From Sphingomonas_R arantia (GTDB lineage: Bacteria > Pseudomonadota > Alphaproteobacteria > Sphingomonadales > Sphingomonadaceae): a stretch of 64,000 nt of DNA. Shown here piece by piece: positions 27,346-35,349 of the stretch. Location of the stretch: positions 124,001 through 188,000 of the forward strand of contig NZ_JBHUGS010000003.1 in assembly GCF_042682045.1 (NCBI RefSeq). The letters run 5' to 3'. The notes below the pieces were generated by a model. That model did no database searches. It had not been told where the DNA came from and was given only the letters and a program-made list of their open reading frames with translations. A program made the position numbers and the translations under genes. The stretch's first letter is position 1, and each line of letters begins with the position of its first letter.

Positions 27346-27528
27346 CTATCGATCCCGGCAGCTAAGCCCTGTCGCGCCAGCGACGATGCCGCGCTCGGGC
27401 GATCCCGCAACGCGGCGCGATCGCGACCAGGCGAGGAACTTGAGCACTGATCGATTGAACAACGTCGCCCTCTGCCACGGAACAAAATGACCGGCGTTTT
27501 TGAAAAGCGCCAGCCGTGCCGAAGGGAT
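27346..27528 (-). pseudogene. Alpha/beta hydrolase, C-terminal fragment cut by nested IS
   Basis: Read on the minus strand from the very edge of the nested IS (27528), the frame gives IPSARLALFKNAGHFVPWQR and LFNRSVLKFLAW, then a stop after 60 residues. The AGH(F/xxP) block is the catalytic-His segment at the end of alpha/beta hydrolases. The N-terminal part, including the nucleophile, is absent. The start of the fragment coincides with the IS boundary, so that insertion or an adjacent deletion removed the rest. Confidence 0.65.
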
Positions 27529-27606
27529 TGACGTCCCCCCTGTTTTTTAGTCCAGTTTGAGTGAGAGTTTTCCGGCCTTGTGAAGCCTTCGGGCAAGGAG
27601 CTGGAA

Positions 27607-27873
27607 ATGAAGAAATCTTGATACACAGACGAGCAGATTGCCTTCGCGTTGAAGCAAGCGGGAACCGGCACGCCGGTGGCCGAAGTCATCCGTCGGATGG
27701 GAATTTCGGAGCAGACGTTCTACCGTTGGAAGAAGGTGTACGGCGGTCTCGGGGTTGGCGAGCTGAGGCGCCTGAAGCAGCTTGAGGATGAAAACCGACA
27801 GCTGAAACAGCTGGTTGCCGACCTGAGCCTGGACAAGCACATCCTGCAGGACGTCCTGGCAAAAAAGCTCTGA
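27607..27873 (+). pseudogene. IS3-family transposase OrfA with premature stop
   Basis: The expected start is ATG 27607, with AAGGAG 7 bases upstream. It gives MKKS followed by an in-frame TGA at 27619-27621, where relatives have Arg (MKKSRYTDEQ). After that the frame is intact: YTDEQIAFALKQAGTGTPVA, the helix-turn-helix GISEQTFYRWKK and a leucine-rich coiled coil to LAKKL. So the protein lacks proper initiation unless a downstream TTG (27649) is used or the stop is read through. A single base change, TGA for CGA, would explain it. Confidence 0.8.
27861..27867 (+). other. Programmed -1 frameshift site (A-AAA-AAG)
   Basis: AAAAAAG at the end of orfA is the classical slippery heptamer of IS3 elements. 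Shifting back by one base joins ...LAKK to ALTPGRRRELVAYV in the orfB frame, matching OrfAB fusions of IS407-type elements. Confidence 0.8.
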
Positions 27874-27905
27874 CGCCTGGACGGCGACGCGAGCTCGTCG
27901 CGTAC

Positions 27906-28706
27906 GTGCAGGCGTCCCACGCTGTAAGCGAACGGCGCAGTTGCTCGGCGCTCGGCGTCGAGCGGTCGTCGGTGCGCTACATCTCGCACAAGCCGGATCA
28001 GACATCGCTGGCGATGCGTATCCGTGATCTGGCAGCAACGCGGACGCGCTATGGCTATTTCCGGATCTACATCCTGCTACGCCGGGAAGGATGGGTCGTG
28101 AATCACAAACGCGTCTATCGGCTATATCGAAACGACGGACTGAGCCTTCGGCTCAAGAAACCAAGACGCAACGTCAGCGCTGCCAACCGCGAACGCCAAC
28201 CTGCGGCACTGGCGGCAAACGAGATGTGGTCGATGGATTTCGTCTCGGACGCCCTGTTCGACGGCCGGCGCTTACGAGCGCTGACCGTGGTCGACGCTTT
28301 CACGCGCGGAGCCCTGGCAATTGACGTCGACCAAGGGATCAAAGGCGAGCAGGTGGTCCAAGCGATGGCACGGATCTCCTCGGTCCGCGGCGCGCCCAAG
28401 ACCATTCGCGTGGACAATGGGCCGGAGTTCATCTCGAAGGCTCTCGACCGCTGGGCGTACGAGAACGGCGTGACGCTGGACTTCAGCAGGCCGGGCAAGC
28501 CCACCGACAACGCGTTCGTAGAGTCGTTCAACGGTCGCCTTCGCGACGAATGCCTGAACGCACACTGGTTCCTGTCCATGACCGACGCACGAGCCAAGAT
28601 CGAGGCCTGGCGACGGGACTATAACGAGAGCCGTCCTCACACATCGCTTGGCTGGCTGACGCCGGTCGAATATGCTGCTGCCGCGGCTGTCAAAGCCGCC
28701 GATTGA
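27906..28706 (+). CDS. IS3-family transposase OrfB (DDE integrase core)
   Basis: The catalytic part is complete, about 266 aa: the first Asp is in WSMDFVSDAL, the second in IRVDNGPEF, and the Glu in FVESFNGRLRDECLN. SRPHTSLGWLTP follows near the end. It is made as a fusion with OrfA through the -1 frameshift at 27861-27867, so the nominal GTG at 27906 is only the first start-like codon. With orfA interrupted by a stop, transposition in cis is probably lost or reduced. Confidence 0.85.
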   Translation: MQASHAVSERRSCSALGVERSSVRYISHKPDQTSLAMRIRDLAATRTRYGYFRIYILLRREGWVVNHKRVYRLYRNDGLSLRLKKPRRNVSAANRERQPAALAANEMWSMDFVSDALFDGRRLRALTVVDAFTRGALAIDVDQGIKGEQVVQAMARISSVRGAPKTIRVDNGPEFISKALDRWAYENGVTLDFSRPGKPTDNAFVESFNGRLRDECLNAHWFLSMTDARAKIEAWRRDYNESRPHTSLGWLTPVEYAAAAAVKAAD

Positions 28707-28807
28707 ACACCGGAAACTCACCCTAAGGTTGGATGAGAAACCGGGGGACCCTCAATCCTTGATCCAGACTCTCATAGTCGATGGACCACTCAGAAGGGGG
28801 CAGCTCA

Positions 28808-28811
28808 ATCG
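28808..28811. repeat. Right copy of 4-bp target-site duplication (ATCG)
   Basis: Identical to 23530-23533, directly after the element's CTCA tip. Joining the two sides at one copy gives codons for N-I-V-R-T-V in frame. Confidence 0.8.
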
Positions 28812-29494
28812 TCAGGACCGTCGCGCTTGGTGAGAGCGGCATCATCGCGGGCAACCGTGGGCGCTTCTATGCCGATCTCTCGACCACCGGTCCGACCGCG
28901 GCAGGAGTCGTTGCCAGAAGGCTCGCGGCAAAGGGGATCGTCACGCTGGACGCCCCGCCCGCAGGCGGCGTCACGGGTGTCATGACCGGGACATCGTCGG
29001 TGATGGTCTCGGGTGATCCAGTCGCCTTGAGTGAGTTACGCTGGGTTCTGGAGGCTTTTGGACGCAAGGTCGTCCATGTTGGCGATCACGTTGGTCAGGG
29101 GCAGGCGCTCAAACTGCTCAACAACATGATCGTAGGCGCCAATCTAATCGCCGTCGCTGAAGGCATTCTATTCTGGATGAAGTACGGTCATCCGGCCGAG
29201 ATCATCCTCGATATGCTGAACGGCACCACCGCGCGCATTTAACGACCGGGGAGCTGCTCGCCAAACAAATGCTTGATGGGCGGTTCGATTTCGGGTTCAG
29301 GCTCGGTTTGATGCTCAAGGACCTGCGACTGGCAAGTTACGAAGCAGACGAAGCGGCCGCGCCAATGCTGGTGAACGCGCTGCTGGAACAACTCTTCGAG
29401 CGTGCGTACACTGCTGGCCTCGGTGACGATGAATGTGACGACGGTCATTCCTGAACTGGAGAAAGCGGCCGGCGTCAACATTCGACGCGGCTGA
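28808..29494 (+). pseudogene. 3-hydroxyisobutyrate-dehydrogenase-like oxidoreductase, 3' part of the split pseudogene
   Basis: This segment continues the fragment at 23325. It has RTVALGESGIIAGNRG, the YADLSTTGPTAAG motif, GGVTGVMTGTSSVMVSG and the catalytic-Lys region GQGQALKLLNNMIVGANLIA. A frameshift near 29238 puts a TAA after NGTTARI, while the frame with ELLAKQMLDGRFDFGF and LMLKDLRLAS continues. Another shift near 29430 separates the final VIPELEKAAGVNIRRG, ending at TGA 29492-29494. With the upstream C-run that makes three frameshifts plus the insertion: a decayed gene. An aldehyde dehydrogenase gene lies 97 bp downstream. Confidence 0.88.
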
Positions 29495-29591
29495 CCGCAA
29501 TTTCGCGACAATCGGCGTAAGTGCGCGAAGGCGGTCCGCCCGACACACCCTAAAAGTAACGCAGGCAAGGCACCTCGGCGGGAGAGACAAA

Positions 29592-31025
29592 ATGCAGATG
29601 ATCGAGAATTTCATCGGCGGCAGAATGATCGGCACAGCGGACGGCAGTTTCGGTATCAAGCTTGATCCGCGCACGGGCGACGAGATGGAACACGTCGCCT
29701 ATAGTGGCGCAGCCGAAGTCAGCCGCGCGATCGAGACTGCCGATCTGGCATTCGAGGCATGGCGTGACATGCGCCCATCGGAGCGTGGCCGGATCATGGT
29801 AGAGATCGGACGCATCCTCCGCAACCACGGCGAGCATCTGGGCGAGATCGAAAGTCGAGAAACCGGCAAGCCGATGCACGAGATGCCCGCACTGATCGAT
29901 CTCACCGCGCAGTTCTTCGAGTTCTACGGCGGCATCGTCAATGTAATGGACGGAGACGTGATCAACCAGGGTCCGGACTATCATGTCTACACCCGCCGCG
30001 ATCCGTTCGGCGTCATCGGAGTAATCCTCCCCTGGAATGCGCCTTTGCATCAGGCGGCTCGCGCGATCGCACCGGCGCTTGCGTCAGGCAACACCGTCGT
30101 TGCCAAGCCATCCGAGCATACGCCCGCGTCACTGGTCGAACTGGCGAGACTCGCAACTGAGGAGGCCGGACTGCCGGCGGGCGTCTTCAATGTCATCGTC
30201 GGCAAGGGTCACACGATCGGACCCGCCATGATCGAGCACCCCAAGATGCAGAAGATTTCCTTCACGGGCAGCGTCAGGGCGGGCCAGGAGCTGGGCAGGC
30301 TTGCCGCTGAACGTATTCTCCCGCTGACCCTAGAGCTGGGCGGGAAGTCCGCGAACATCGTCTTTGACGACAGCGATATCGATGCGGCAGCCAAAGGTTC
30401 GGTACGCGCTTTCACTTGGAACAGCGGCCAATGGTGTGCCGCCGGAACCCGGCTGCTTGTCCAGCGAAGCATCCACGAGGAGTTCGTTGAGAAATTCGTC
30501 GCTGCCGTCAGAGCCCTACGTGTTGGTCCGGAGACCGACGCCACATCAGGCCCGATCACGACCCACGCGCAGTTCGAGAAGATCCAGGAGTATTTTACGA
30601 TCGCTGAGCAGGACGGACTGACGTGCGTTACGGGTGGCAAGGTCTCGACGGGTGGTCGCTTTGGCACCGGCTGGTATGTTGAGCCGACGGTCTACACCGG
30701 GGTAAGCAACGACGACACGCTGGCACGTGAGGAGATTTTTGGCCCCGTCGTCTGCATCATCCCTTTCGAAGATGAAGCAGACGCAATCCGGATCGCAAAC
30801 GACAGCGACTTTGGGCTTGCCGCCGGCATCTGGAGCCGCGACATCGGCCGTGTGCATCGCGTCGCGGCTCGTCTCGACGCCGGTCGGATCGTTGTCAACG
30901 AATATGGCGGCGGCTTCGTACAGACCCCGTGCGGCGGCTTCAAGCAGAGCGGCTCTGGTCGCGAGCAGGGGATCGAAGCACTGGCGCACTACACCCAGCT
31001 CAAATCGGTCATCATCCGGCTTTGA
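29592..31025 (+). CDS. NAD(P)-dependent aldehyde dehydrogenase
   Basis: A 477-aa ALDH with the full catalytic set: Asn149 (PWNAP), Lys172 (VVAKPSEHTP), Glu248 (LTLELGGKS) and nucleophile Cys282 (SGQWCAAGTR). REEIFGPVVCIIPF follows near residue 380. It resembles betaine-aldehyde/aromatic-aldehyde types rather than the CoA-acylating methylmalonate semialdehyde dehydrogenases. ATG 29592 has GGGAGAG 6 bases before it. It was probably co-transcribed with the now broken HIBADH-like gene, consistent with a hydroxyacid/aldehyde pathway; it still looks intact. Confidence 0.92.
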   Translation: MQMIENFIGGRMIGTADGSFGIKLDPRTGDEMEHVAYSGAAEVSRAIETADLAFEAWRDMRPSERGRIMVEIGRILRNHGEHLGEIESRETGKPMHEMPALIDLTAQFFEFYGGIVNVMDGDVINQGPDYHVYTRRDPFGVIGVILPWNAPLHQAARAIAPALASGNTVVAKPSEHTPASLVELARLATEEAGLPAGVFNVIVGKGHTIGPAMIEHPKMQKISFTGSVRAGQELGRLAAERILPLTLELGGKSANIVFDDSDIDAAAKGSVRAFTWNSGQWCAAGTRLLVQRSIHEEFVEKFVAAVRALRVGPETDATSGPITTHAQFEKIQEYFTIAEQDGLTCVTGGKVSTGGRFGTGWYVEPTVYTGVSNDDTLAREEIFGPVVCIIPFEDEADAIRIANDSDFGLAAGIWSRDIGRVHRVAARLDAGRIVVNEYGGGFVQTPCGGFKQSGSGREQGIEALAHYTQLKSVIIRL

Positions 31026-31377
31026 AGCGTTGCCCCCCCATACGGCCGTCGATGCCGGTTGATAAGCGCCGGCGAACGACGGTCGCTGGTGGCGACCCAG
31101 CAATCTGCTAGGAGCCGGTGGACGGTTTGGTATCAGGCCGTCAGACGCCAGCCGCTGAAATGCCTGTCCAAGTTTGGTAGGTCGAAGTTCAAGGCGACGA
31201 GCATCTACTCCGTTAGGAGTGGATAGGAGCGCATCTCTCCGATGCTCGGCAGCCTCTTAACGGAGCGGTATGTCATACTGTCGAACATGCGGAAGGCAAG
31301 TTCGTCAAACGTGCCATTGGCTTTCGCATGGTGGGGCTTCAAGCGTCGGTCATTCGCGCACATCCAAATCGGCATGC
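31026..31377. other. Intergenic region downstream of aldehyde dehydrogenase
   Basis: About 350 bp between converging genes. A 56-codon minus-strand frame (ATG 31375 to 31205, MPIWMCANDRRLKPHHAKAN...) has a protein-like composition and begins right at the end of the DUF938 gene. I do not recognise it and see no ribosome binding site, so I do not call it. Confidence 0.4.
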
Positions 31378-31989
31378 TTACAGCCGGCGCAAGATCACGG
31401 ATAAATTGTTTGCTGGCATCGGGATTATGTCACTCATTACCAAGCCCACTTCCGATGCTTGTGCCTCGATGTCGGCGAGATGCCTAAGACCCCACGACGC
31501 ATCGCGTTGCCGCAGATCCTCGTCGAATGCCACGTTGCTCGGTGCTAGCGTCACTTCGACCTGACGAAACGGTCCGTAAAGGTAGAGTAGACCGCCGGCG
31601 GACAGTAGCCGGCCGGCCTCTCGCAGCAGACCCTGCGTTGCCGACCATGGGCTGATGTGAGCCATGTTGATCGCTACGATCGCGTCGACGTCAGTTACGG
31701 GCCAAGGTCTGGCGGTAGCATCGATATCGATGGGCGAACGGACGTTGCTCAGATTCTCCGTAGCAGTCCACGCGGCAATCGATGCGCGCGCCGTTGGCGA
31801 AGGATCCGATGGCTGCCATTGCAGTTGCGGTAATTGTTGGGCAAAATAGATAATGTGCTCGCCACTACCGCTCGCGACTTCGAGCACAAGACCGCGGCTG
31901 GGCAGCACAGTCTTCAACACGGACAATATCGGCATTCGATTCCTCAATACAGAGGGAGCGAACACGCGGTCATCAATTGGATCCATCAT
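31378..31989 (-). CDS. DUF938 family SAM-dependent methyltransferase-like protein
   Basis: A 203-aa protein with the DUF938 opening FAPSVLRNRMPILSVL and the SAM-binding VLEVASGSGEHIIYFAQQLP, followed by WQPSDPSP and DAIVAINMAHISPW. The family is a Rossmann methyltransferase-like group with no established substrate, related to human METTL26. Two ATGs (31989, 31986) are tandem; GAGAGGGA just upstream makes 31986 equally likely. It lies after the SDR gene at 32058-33044 on the same strand and may be co-transcribed with it. Confidence 0.85.
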   Translation of the reverse strand: MMDPIDDRVFAPSVLRNRMPILSVLKTVLPSRGLVLEVASGSGEHIIYFAQQLPQLQWQPSDPSPTARASIAAWTATENLSNVRSPIDIDATARPWPVTDVDAIVAINMAHISPWSATQGLLREAGRLLSAGGLLYLYGPFRQVEVTLAPSNVAFDEDLRQRDASWGLRHLADIEAQASEVGLVMSDIIPMPANNLSVILRRL

Positions 31990-32057
31990 TCCCTCTCACT
32001 TCCTTTAAGATTCATAGGTTGAACGCCGTTACCTAAGTTCCTGTACTCAAAATCCAT

Positions 32058-33044
32058 TCAGTCGTCATGCGGCGACTGAATGGAGCTGAGTTGGCCAACC
32101 ATCCGCGCGCTTGCATCCCACAGCAGGTGCGCATTCTTTTGATCGAGAGCATAAGGGCGCACACCGCCGTTGAAGCCGTCGCCGTAGGCGATCGACGCAA
32201 CAGCGCAGTCCTCACAGTACTGGCCGCCAATCACATTGCCGTCGGCCACGATCGCCGCCCATACGGTTGTAGCGGCGCCCTGTCTGAGCGTCTTGAAACC
32301 GAACGAGGGAGCTTTCGACAGTTCCGCCTGCCGCTGTATGTCGGCCATGATCGCCTGCTGCTGATCCGGGGTCATATGCCGCCCCAAATCAGTGTTTATG
32401 AGACCTGGCATCACCGCACATGCGCGGATATCACGTGAGCGGTAGCGACGATCAAACTCCACCGCAAACAATACGTTCGCGGTCTTGGAGCGTCCATAAG
32501 CGATCCAGGGATCATACCTCCCCTCCTCGTAATTAAGATCGGCTAGATCGATGTCCGAAAGCCGGTGACCGGCTGACGACAAAACAACTACCCGCCCGCC
32601 ATCCGTGATAAGCGGAGCGATGCTCGTTACCAACAGAAAGTGACCGAGATGATTTGTACCAAACTGGGTTTCAAAACCATCCGGCGTCCGGCTCTCCGGC
32701 GGAACCATCACACCGGCATTCGCAATGACGGCATGGAAGGGCTGCCCCTTGTTCAGGAGTGAGCCGCTAGCAGCATTCACGCTTGCCACTGAAGCCAAGT
32801 CGAGTTCGATAATATCGAACCGTCCCCCACTCGCTTCGGCGGCGTCGCGAACCCCGATTGTTGCACGCTCGGCTTTATCGACGTCCCTCGCGGTGCCGAT
32901 CACATCCGCCCCATGGGCTACAAGCGCACGTGCCGTTTCCACTCCAAGACCGGAGGACACACCAGTCACAAGAATACGTCGGCCTGCCAAACTCAGACCT
33001 GCAAGCACATCGTTTGTTGTGGAGTTTGCATTGAAATCGGGCAC
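32058..33044 (-). CDS. SDR-family oxidoreductase, retinol dehydrogenase/WWOX-like
   Basis: A 328-aa extended SDR with TGVSSGLG, AVIANAGVM (the NNAG equivalent), a serine in VVLSSAGHR and the active-site YGRSK. GTNHLGHFLLV and LADLNYEEGRYDPW are characteristic of the light-dependent protochlorophyllide/retinol dehydrogenase-like group. The GTG start at 33044 follows GGAAGG at 8 bases. Substrate unknown. It precedes the DUF938 gene by 68 bp on the same strand. Confidence 0.88.
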   Translation of the reverse strand: MPDFNANSTTNDVLAGLSLAGRRILVTGVSSGLGVETARALVAHGADVIGTARDVDKAERATIGVRDAAEASGGRFDIIELDLASVASVNAASGSLLNKGQPFHAVIANAGVMVPPESRTPDGFETQFGTNHLGHFLLVTSIAPLITDGGRVVVLSSAGHRLSDIDLADLNYEEGRYDPWIAYGRSKTANVLFAVEFDRRYRSRDIRACAVMPGLINTDLGRHMTPDQQQAIMADIQRQAELSKAPSFGFKTLRQGAATTVWAAIVADGNVIGGQYCEDCAVASIAYGDGFNGGVRPYALDQKNAHLLWDASARMVGQLSSIQSPHDD

Positions 33045-33697
33045 TATTTAACCTTCCGAATTTTCTGGGCGAACTTGCCGCCTAGCGCTGGTTGACGCCT
33101 GGTACCCATGATCGTACGCCCCACCGATTAGCCCCGCGTTGCTGCATTCTTCGCTGCTCCGACCTTTGCATCGGAAGCTGATGACCGACATACGTCGTGC
33201 ATAGTCATCAATACCCTCACGATCCCCTTGGCGGACGCCGTTAACTACACGGCCGTGTCAGCCTTCCTACACCAGCGCCAGAACGTGCTACGTTCGTAAC
33301 GGGTAGCCCGCTTTCCCCTCACCGGCAGGCCTGGTGGCAACGCCTGCCTGAAACGAGATTGGCGGTAGTCTGTCATGTCGTGCCGCTGCTGTTGCTCCCC
33401 CGGTCTGACGCAGCGGGCTCGCGACGTTGGGATGGCCAAGGCCGCGACAGCCAGTCACGGCAGCGCGCTGCTGCTGGACTGCATCACGATTAGGACGCAC
33501 ACGACCCTTATCGTGATGGCGCGGTGACGCAGCGCTCACTCGACAGCTTGAGCGTCACCGCCATGATCGCGAAGCGGAAGGCCGAGCCGAGCCGGAGCGC
33601 GATGCCAATCAGCGGCGTCTAGGCGGGCGACTCCCGGTGCGGCAAGCGCGATCGGTTCTTTCGCGGGCGGCGAACAGCCTCTATGCAGCGATGAACG
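33045..33697. other. Intergenic region between SDR and ccm block
   Basis: About 650 bp with no gene I can support. Frames up to about 80 codons lack ribosome binding sites and motifs. The last 100 bp become very GC-rich, like the ccm block that follows, so the left border of that block may fall here. Confidence 0.4.
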
Positions 33698-34417
33698 ATG
33701 CACGCTTTCGCCAACCCGACCAGATTTCTGGGGATCGCCCGGCCGGTGACGCCGTGGGCGTTGTGGGGCGGCGTGCTGCTGTCGCTGGTCGGGCTGGCGA
33801 GCGGGCTATGGCTGACGCCGGCGGATTACCTGCAGAAGGACAGCGTGCGGATCCTGTACGTCCATGTGCCGGCGGCGTGGCTGGGGATGGCGGGCTGGAC
33901 GGGCATCGCGGTGGCGAGCCTGATGCATCTGGTGTGGCGGCATCCGCTGGCGGCGGTCGCGGGGCGCGCGCTGGCGGTGCCGGGGGCGGTGTTCGCGGCG
34001 CTGTGTCTGGCGACGGGATCGATCTGGGGCCGGCCGACCTGGGGGACGTGGTGGGAATGGGACGGGCGGCTGACGTCGATGCTGGTGCTGTTCTTCCTCT
34101 ACCTCGGTTACATCGCGCTTGCGCAGGCCTATGCCGATCGCGGGGCGGGCGGGCAGCGGATCGTGGCGATCTTCGGCATCGTGGGCGCGGTGAACGTGCC
34201 GGTGATCCGCTATTCCGTGGTGTGGTGGCGGACGCTGCACCAGGGGCAGAGCATCGGCCTGACGGGGACGACGATCGACGGGGCGATCCTGTGGCCGTTG
34301 CCGATCGTGGTGGTGGGGTTCACGCTGATCTTTACCGCCGTCGTGCTGATGCGGATGCGGGCGATGCTGGCGGACGCCAAGGTCGAGGCGCGGCTGCGGC
34401 GGATGGCGCGGGCATGA
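33698..34417 (+). CDS. ccmC: Haem exporter subunit CcmC (cytochrome c maturation)
   Basis: A 239-aa membrane protein with six helices. The hallmark Trp-rich haem-handling motif WGTWWEWD is at residues 115-122, in the second periplasmic loop, and flanking histidines (VHVPAAWLG, TLHQGQS) act as haem ligands. CcmC loads haem onto CcmE during System I cytochrome c biogenesis. The sequence is markedly more GC-rich and G-ended than nearby genes. It is followed by ccmD (ATGA overlap), ccmE (overlap) and a truncated ccmF. ccmA and ccmB are not present upstream. Confidence 0.94.
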   Translation: MHAFANPTRFLGIARPVTPWALWGGVLLSLVGLASGLWLTPADYLQKDSVRILYVHVPAAWLGMAGWTGIAVASLMHLVWRHPLAAVAGRALAVPGAVFAALCLATGSIWGRPTWGTWWEWDGRLTSMLVLFFLYLGYIALAQAYADRGAGGQRIVAIFGIVGAVNVPVIRYSVVWWRTLHQGQSIGLTGTTIDGAILWPLPIVVVGFTLIFTAVVLMRMRAMLADAKVEARLRRMARA

Positions 34418-34542
34418 ACCCCTGGCCGTTCGTGATCGCCGCCTATGGCATCGTGATCGGCGGGACGGCGGCGCTGTGCCTGTGGGCGCATGTCGCGATG
34501 CGTCGGGCGGAGCGGCGGGCCGACGCGGTGCTGAAGAAATGA
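34414..34542 (+). CDS. ccmD: Haem exporter protein CcmD
   Basis: A 42-aa protein with one membrane helix (residues about 4-26, PFVIAAYGIVIGGTAALCLW) and a basic C-terminal tail (RRAERRADAVLKK), the standard CcmD form. It stabilises CcmC-CcmE and releases holo-CcmE. It overlaps ccmC by ATGA and its stop overlaps the ccmE start, confirming the gene. Confidence 0.9.
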   Translation: MNPWPFVIAAYGIVIGGTAALCLWAHVAMRRAERRADAVLKK

Positions 34543-34991
34543 AGGCGAAGCATCAGCGGCTGACGCTGGCGGTGCTGGCGACCGTTGCGGTCGTCGGTGC
34601 GGCGTTGCTGGCGATGTCTGCGCTCAAGGATCAGGCGGCCTATTTCTACACGCCGAGCGATGCGGTGCGCGACGGCGTGCAGCCGGGGCGCGCGGTGCGG
34701 CTGGGCGGGATGGTGGCGGACCGGTCGATCGTGCGCGCGGCCGACGGAGTGACGATCCGCTTCGTCGTGACGGATGGCGCGCAGACGGTGCCGGTGCGTT
34801 TCACCGGGATCGTGCCGGACCTGTTCAAGGAGAATAGCGGCGTGGTGGCGGAGGGGGCGTTCGTTCCCGGCGGCGGGTTCGTCGCGACGAACATCCTGGC
34901 CAAGCATGACGAACGCTACATGCCGCCGCAGGTGGCGGGCGAGATGCACAAGTCCGAGAGCATCGTGCCCCCGAAGGGCGGCAGGACGTGA
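34539..34991 (+). CDS. ccmE: Cytochrome c maturation protein CcmE (haem chaperone)
   Basis: A 150-aa protein with a short N-terminal anchor (residues about 9-29) and an OB-fold periplasmic domain. The covalent haem ligand His123 and nearby Tyr127 are in ILAKHDERYMPP. AYFYTPSDAV and RAVRLGGMVADRS are conserved CcmE blocks. It accepts haem from CcmC and passes it to CcmF/CcmH. Start ATG 34539 overlaps the ccmD stop. Its stop overlaps the GTG of the truncated ccmF (GTGA). Confidence 0.94.
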   Translation: MKAKHQRLTLAVLATVAVVGAALLAMSALKDQAAYFYTPSDAVRDGVQPGRAVRLGGMVADRSIVRAADGVTIRFVVTDGAQTVPVRFTGIVPDLFKENSGVVAEGAFVPGGGFVATNILAKHDERYMPPQVAGEMHKSESIVPPKGGRT

Positions 34992-35119
34992 TCGCCGAGT
35001 TCGGTCTGGCCGCGCTGTGCCTGGCGGCGGCGCTGTCGGTGCTGCTGCTCGCGCTGTCGGCGTTAGCCTGCCCCACGTGGCGGATCCGACTGTTTCAAAG
35101 TAGCACTGCCACCCTGTGA
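34988..35119 (+). pseudogene. ccmF: CcmF, N-terminal fragment
   Basis: The GTG at 34988 overlaps the ccmE stop as in intact operons, and the first residues, MIAEFGLAALCLAAALSVLL (GTG read as Met), match the CcmF N-terminus. Homology stops near 35066 and the frame ends at TGA 35117. CcmF is normally about 650 aa with a tryptophan-rich haem lyase motif, so this is a 43-codon remnant. The sharp composition change at the break marks a recombination boundary. The cell must have a full ccm set elsewhere if it makes c-type cytochromes, as the haem proteins in this window imply. Confidence 0.82.
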
Positions 35120-35349
35120 CCAGCTCTTAATTCACAACGCGGAACCGGTCGGGTACCAAGCCGAATACCGGTTAAATCGACGTTTCATATCGCGCAAAAC
35201 CGAGATCGCCCATCTGTCTAATTCCACCACGTCAGTTGGTGGATGATGTTGCGCGACAGAGGTTCAACCGGGAAGCATTTGCTCGCTGACCAGATCGCGC
35301 GTGCCGGTAGATGTGGCTTGGCTAAGCACAGCAACCGGCCGCAAGATGA

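Larger units (their letters stand above)
27529..28754 (+). mobile_element. Nested IS3-family element (IS407-like)
   Basis: The 1,226-bp element has TG...CA tips: left TGACGTCCCCCC and right (inverted) TGAGGGTCCCCC, matching at about 18 of 26 positions. It carries the orfA/orfB pair with a programmed frameshift site. The flanks are GGAT on the left and ATCC on the right, reverse complements rather than a direct repeat. So a clean target duplication is not visible, and recombination or deletion next to the IS is likely. It cuts the hydrolase fragment on its left and lies 53 bp from the outer element's right end. Confidence 0.85.
23534..28807. mobile_element. 5,274-bp inserted element with IS3-type ends, carrying passenger genes and a nested IS
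   Basis: Both ends read inward as TGAGC(A/T)GCCCCC and continue to a shared GTGGTCC, so they form an imperfect terminal inverted repeat with the TG...CA tips of IS3-family elements. The element is flanked by ATCG direct repeats and sits inside a HIBADH-like gene, restoring the frame when removed. Inside are an IS3 transposase remnant at the left end and a MarR regulator. A degenerate VirG-like regulator, a GMC oxidoreductase, P450 and hydrolase fragments and a nested second IS follow. Either an IS moved with passenger DNA, or a simple IS was enlarged afterwards by further recombination. Confidence 0.75.

Noticed and set aside
23534..28807. Calling the element an integron or integrative conjugative element
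   Set aside because: No integrase, attachment-site recombinase or conjugation gene is present; the ends and the 4-bp duplication fit an IS3-type origin.
33637..34542. A 301-codon plus-strand frame across the ccm block
   Set aside because: It overlaps ccmC in another frame and reads as Gly/Ala/Arg-rich low complexity; only its last 42 codons are real, as ccmD.
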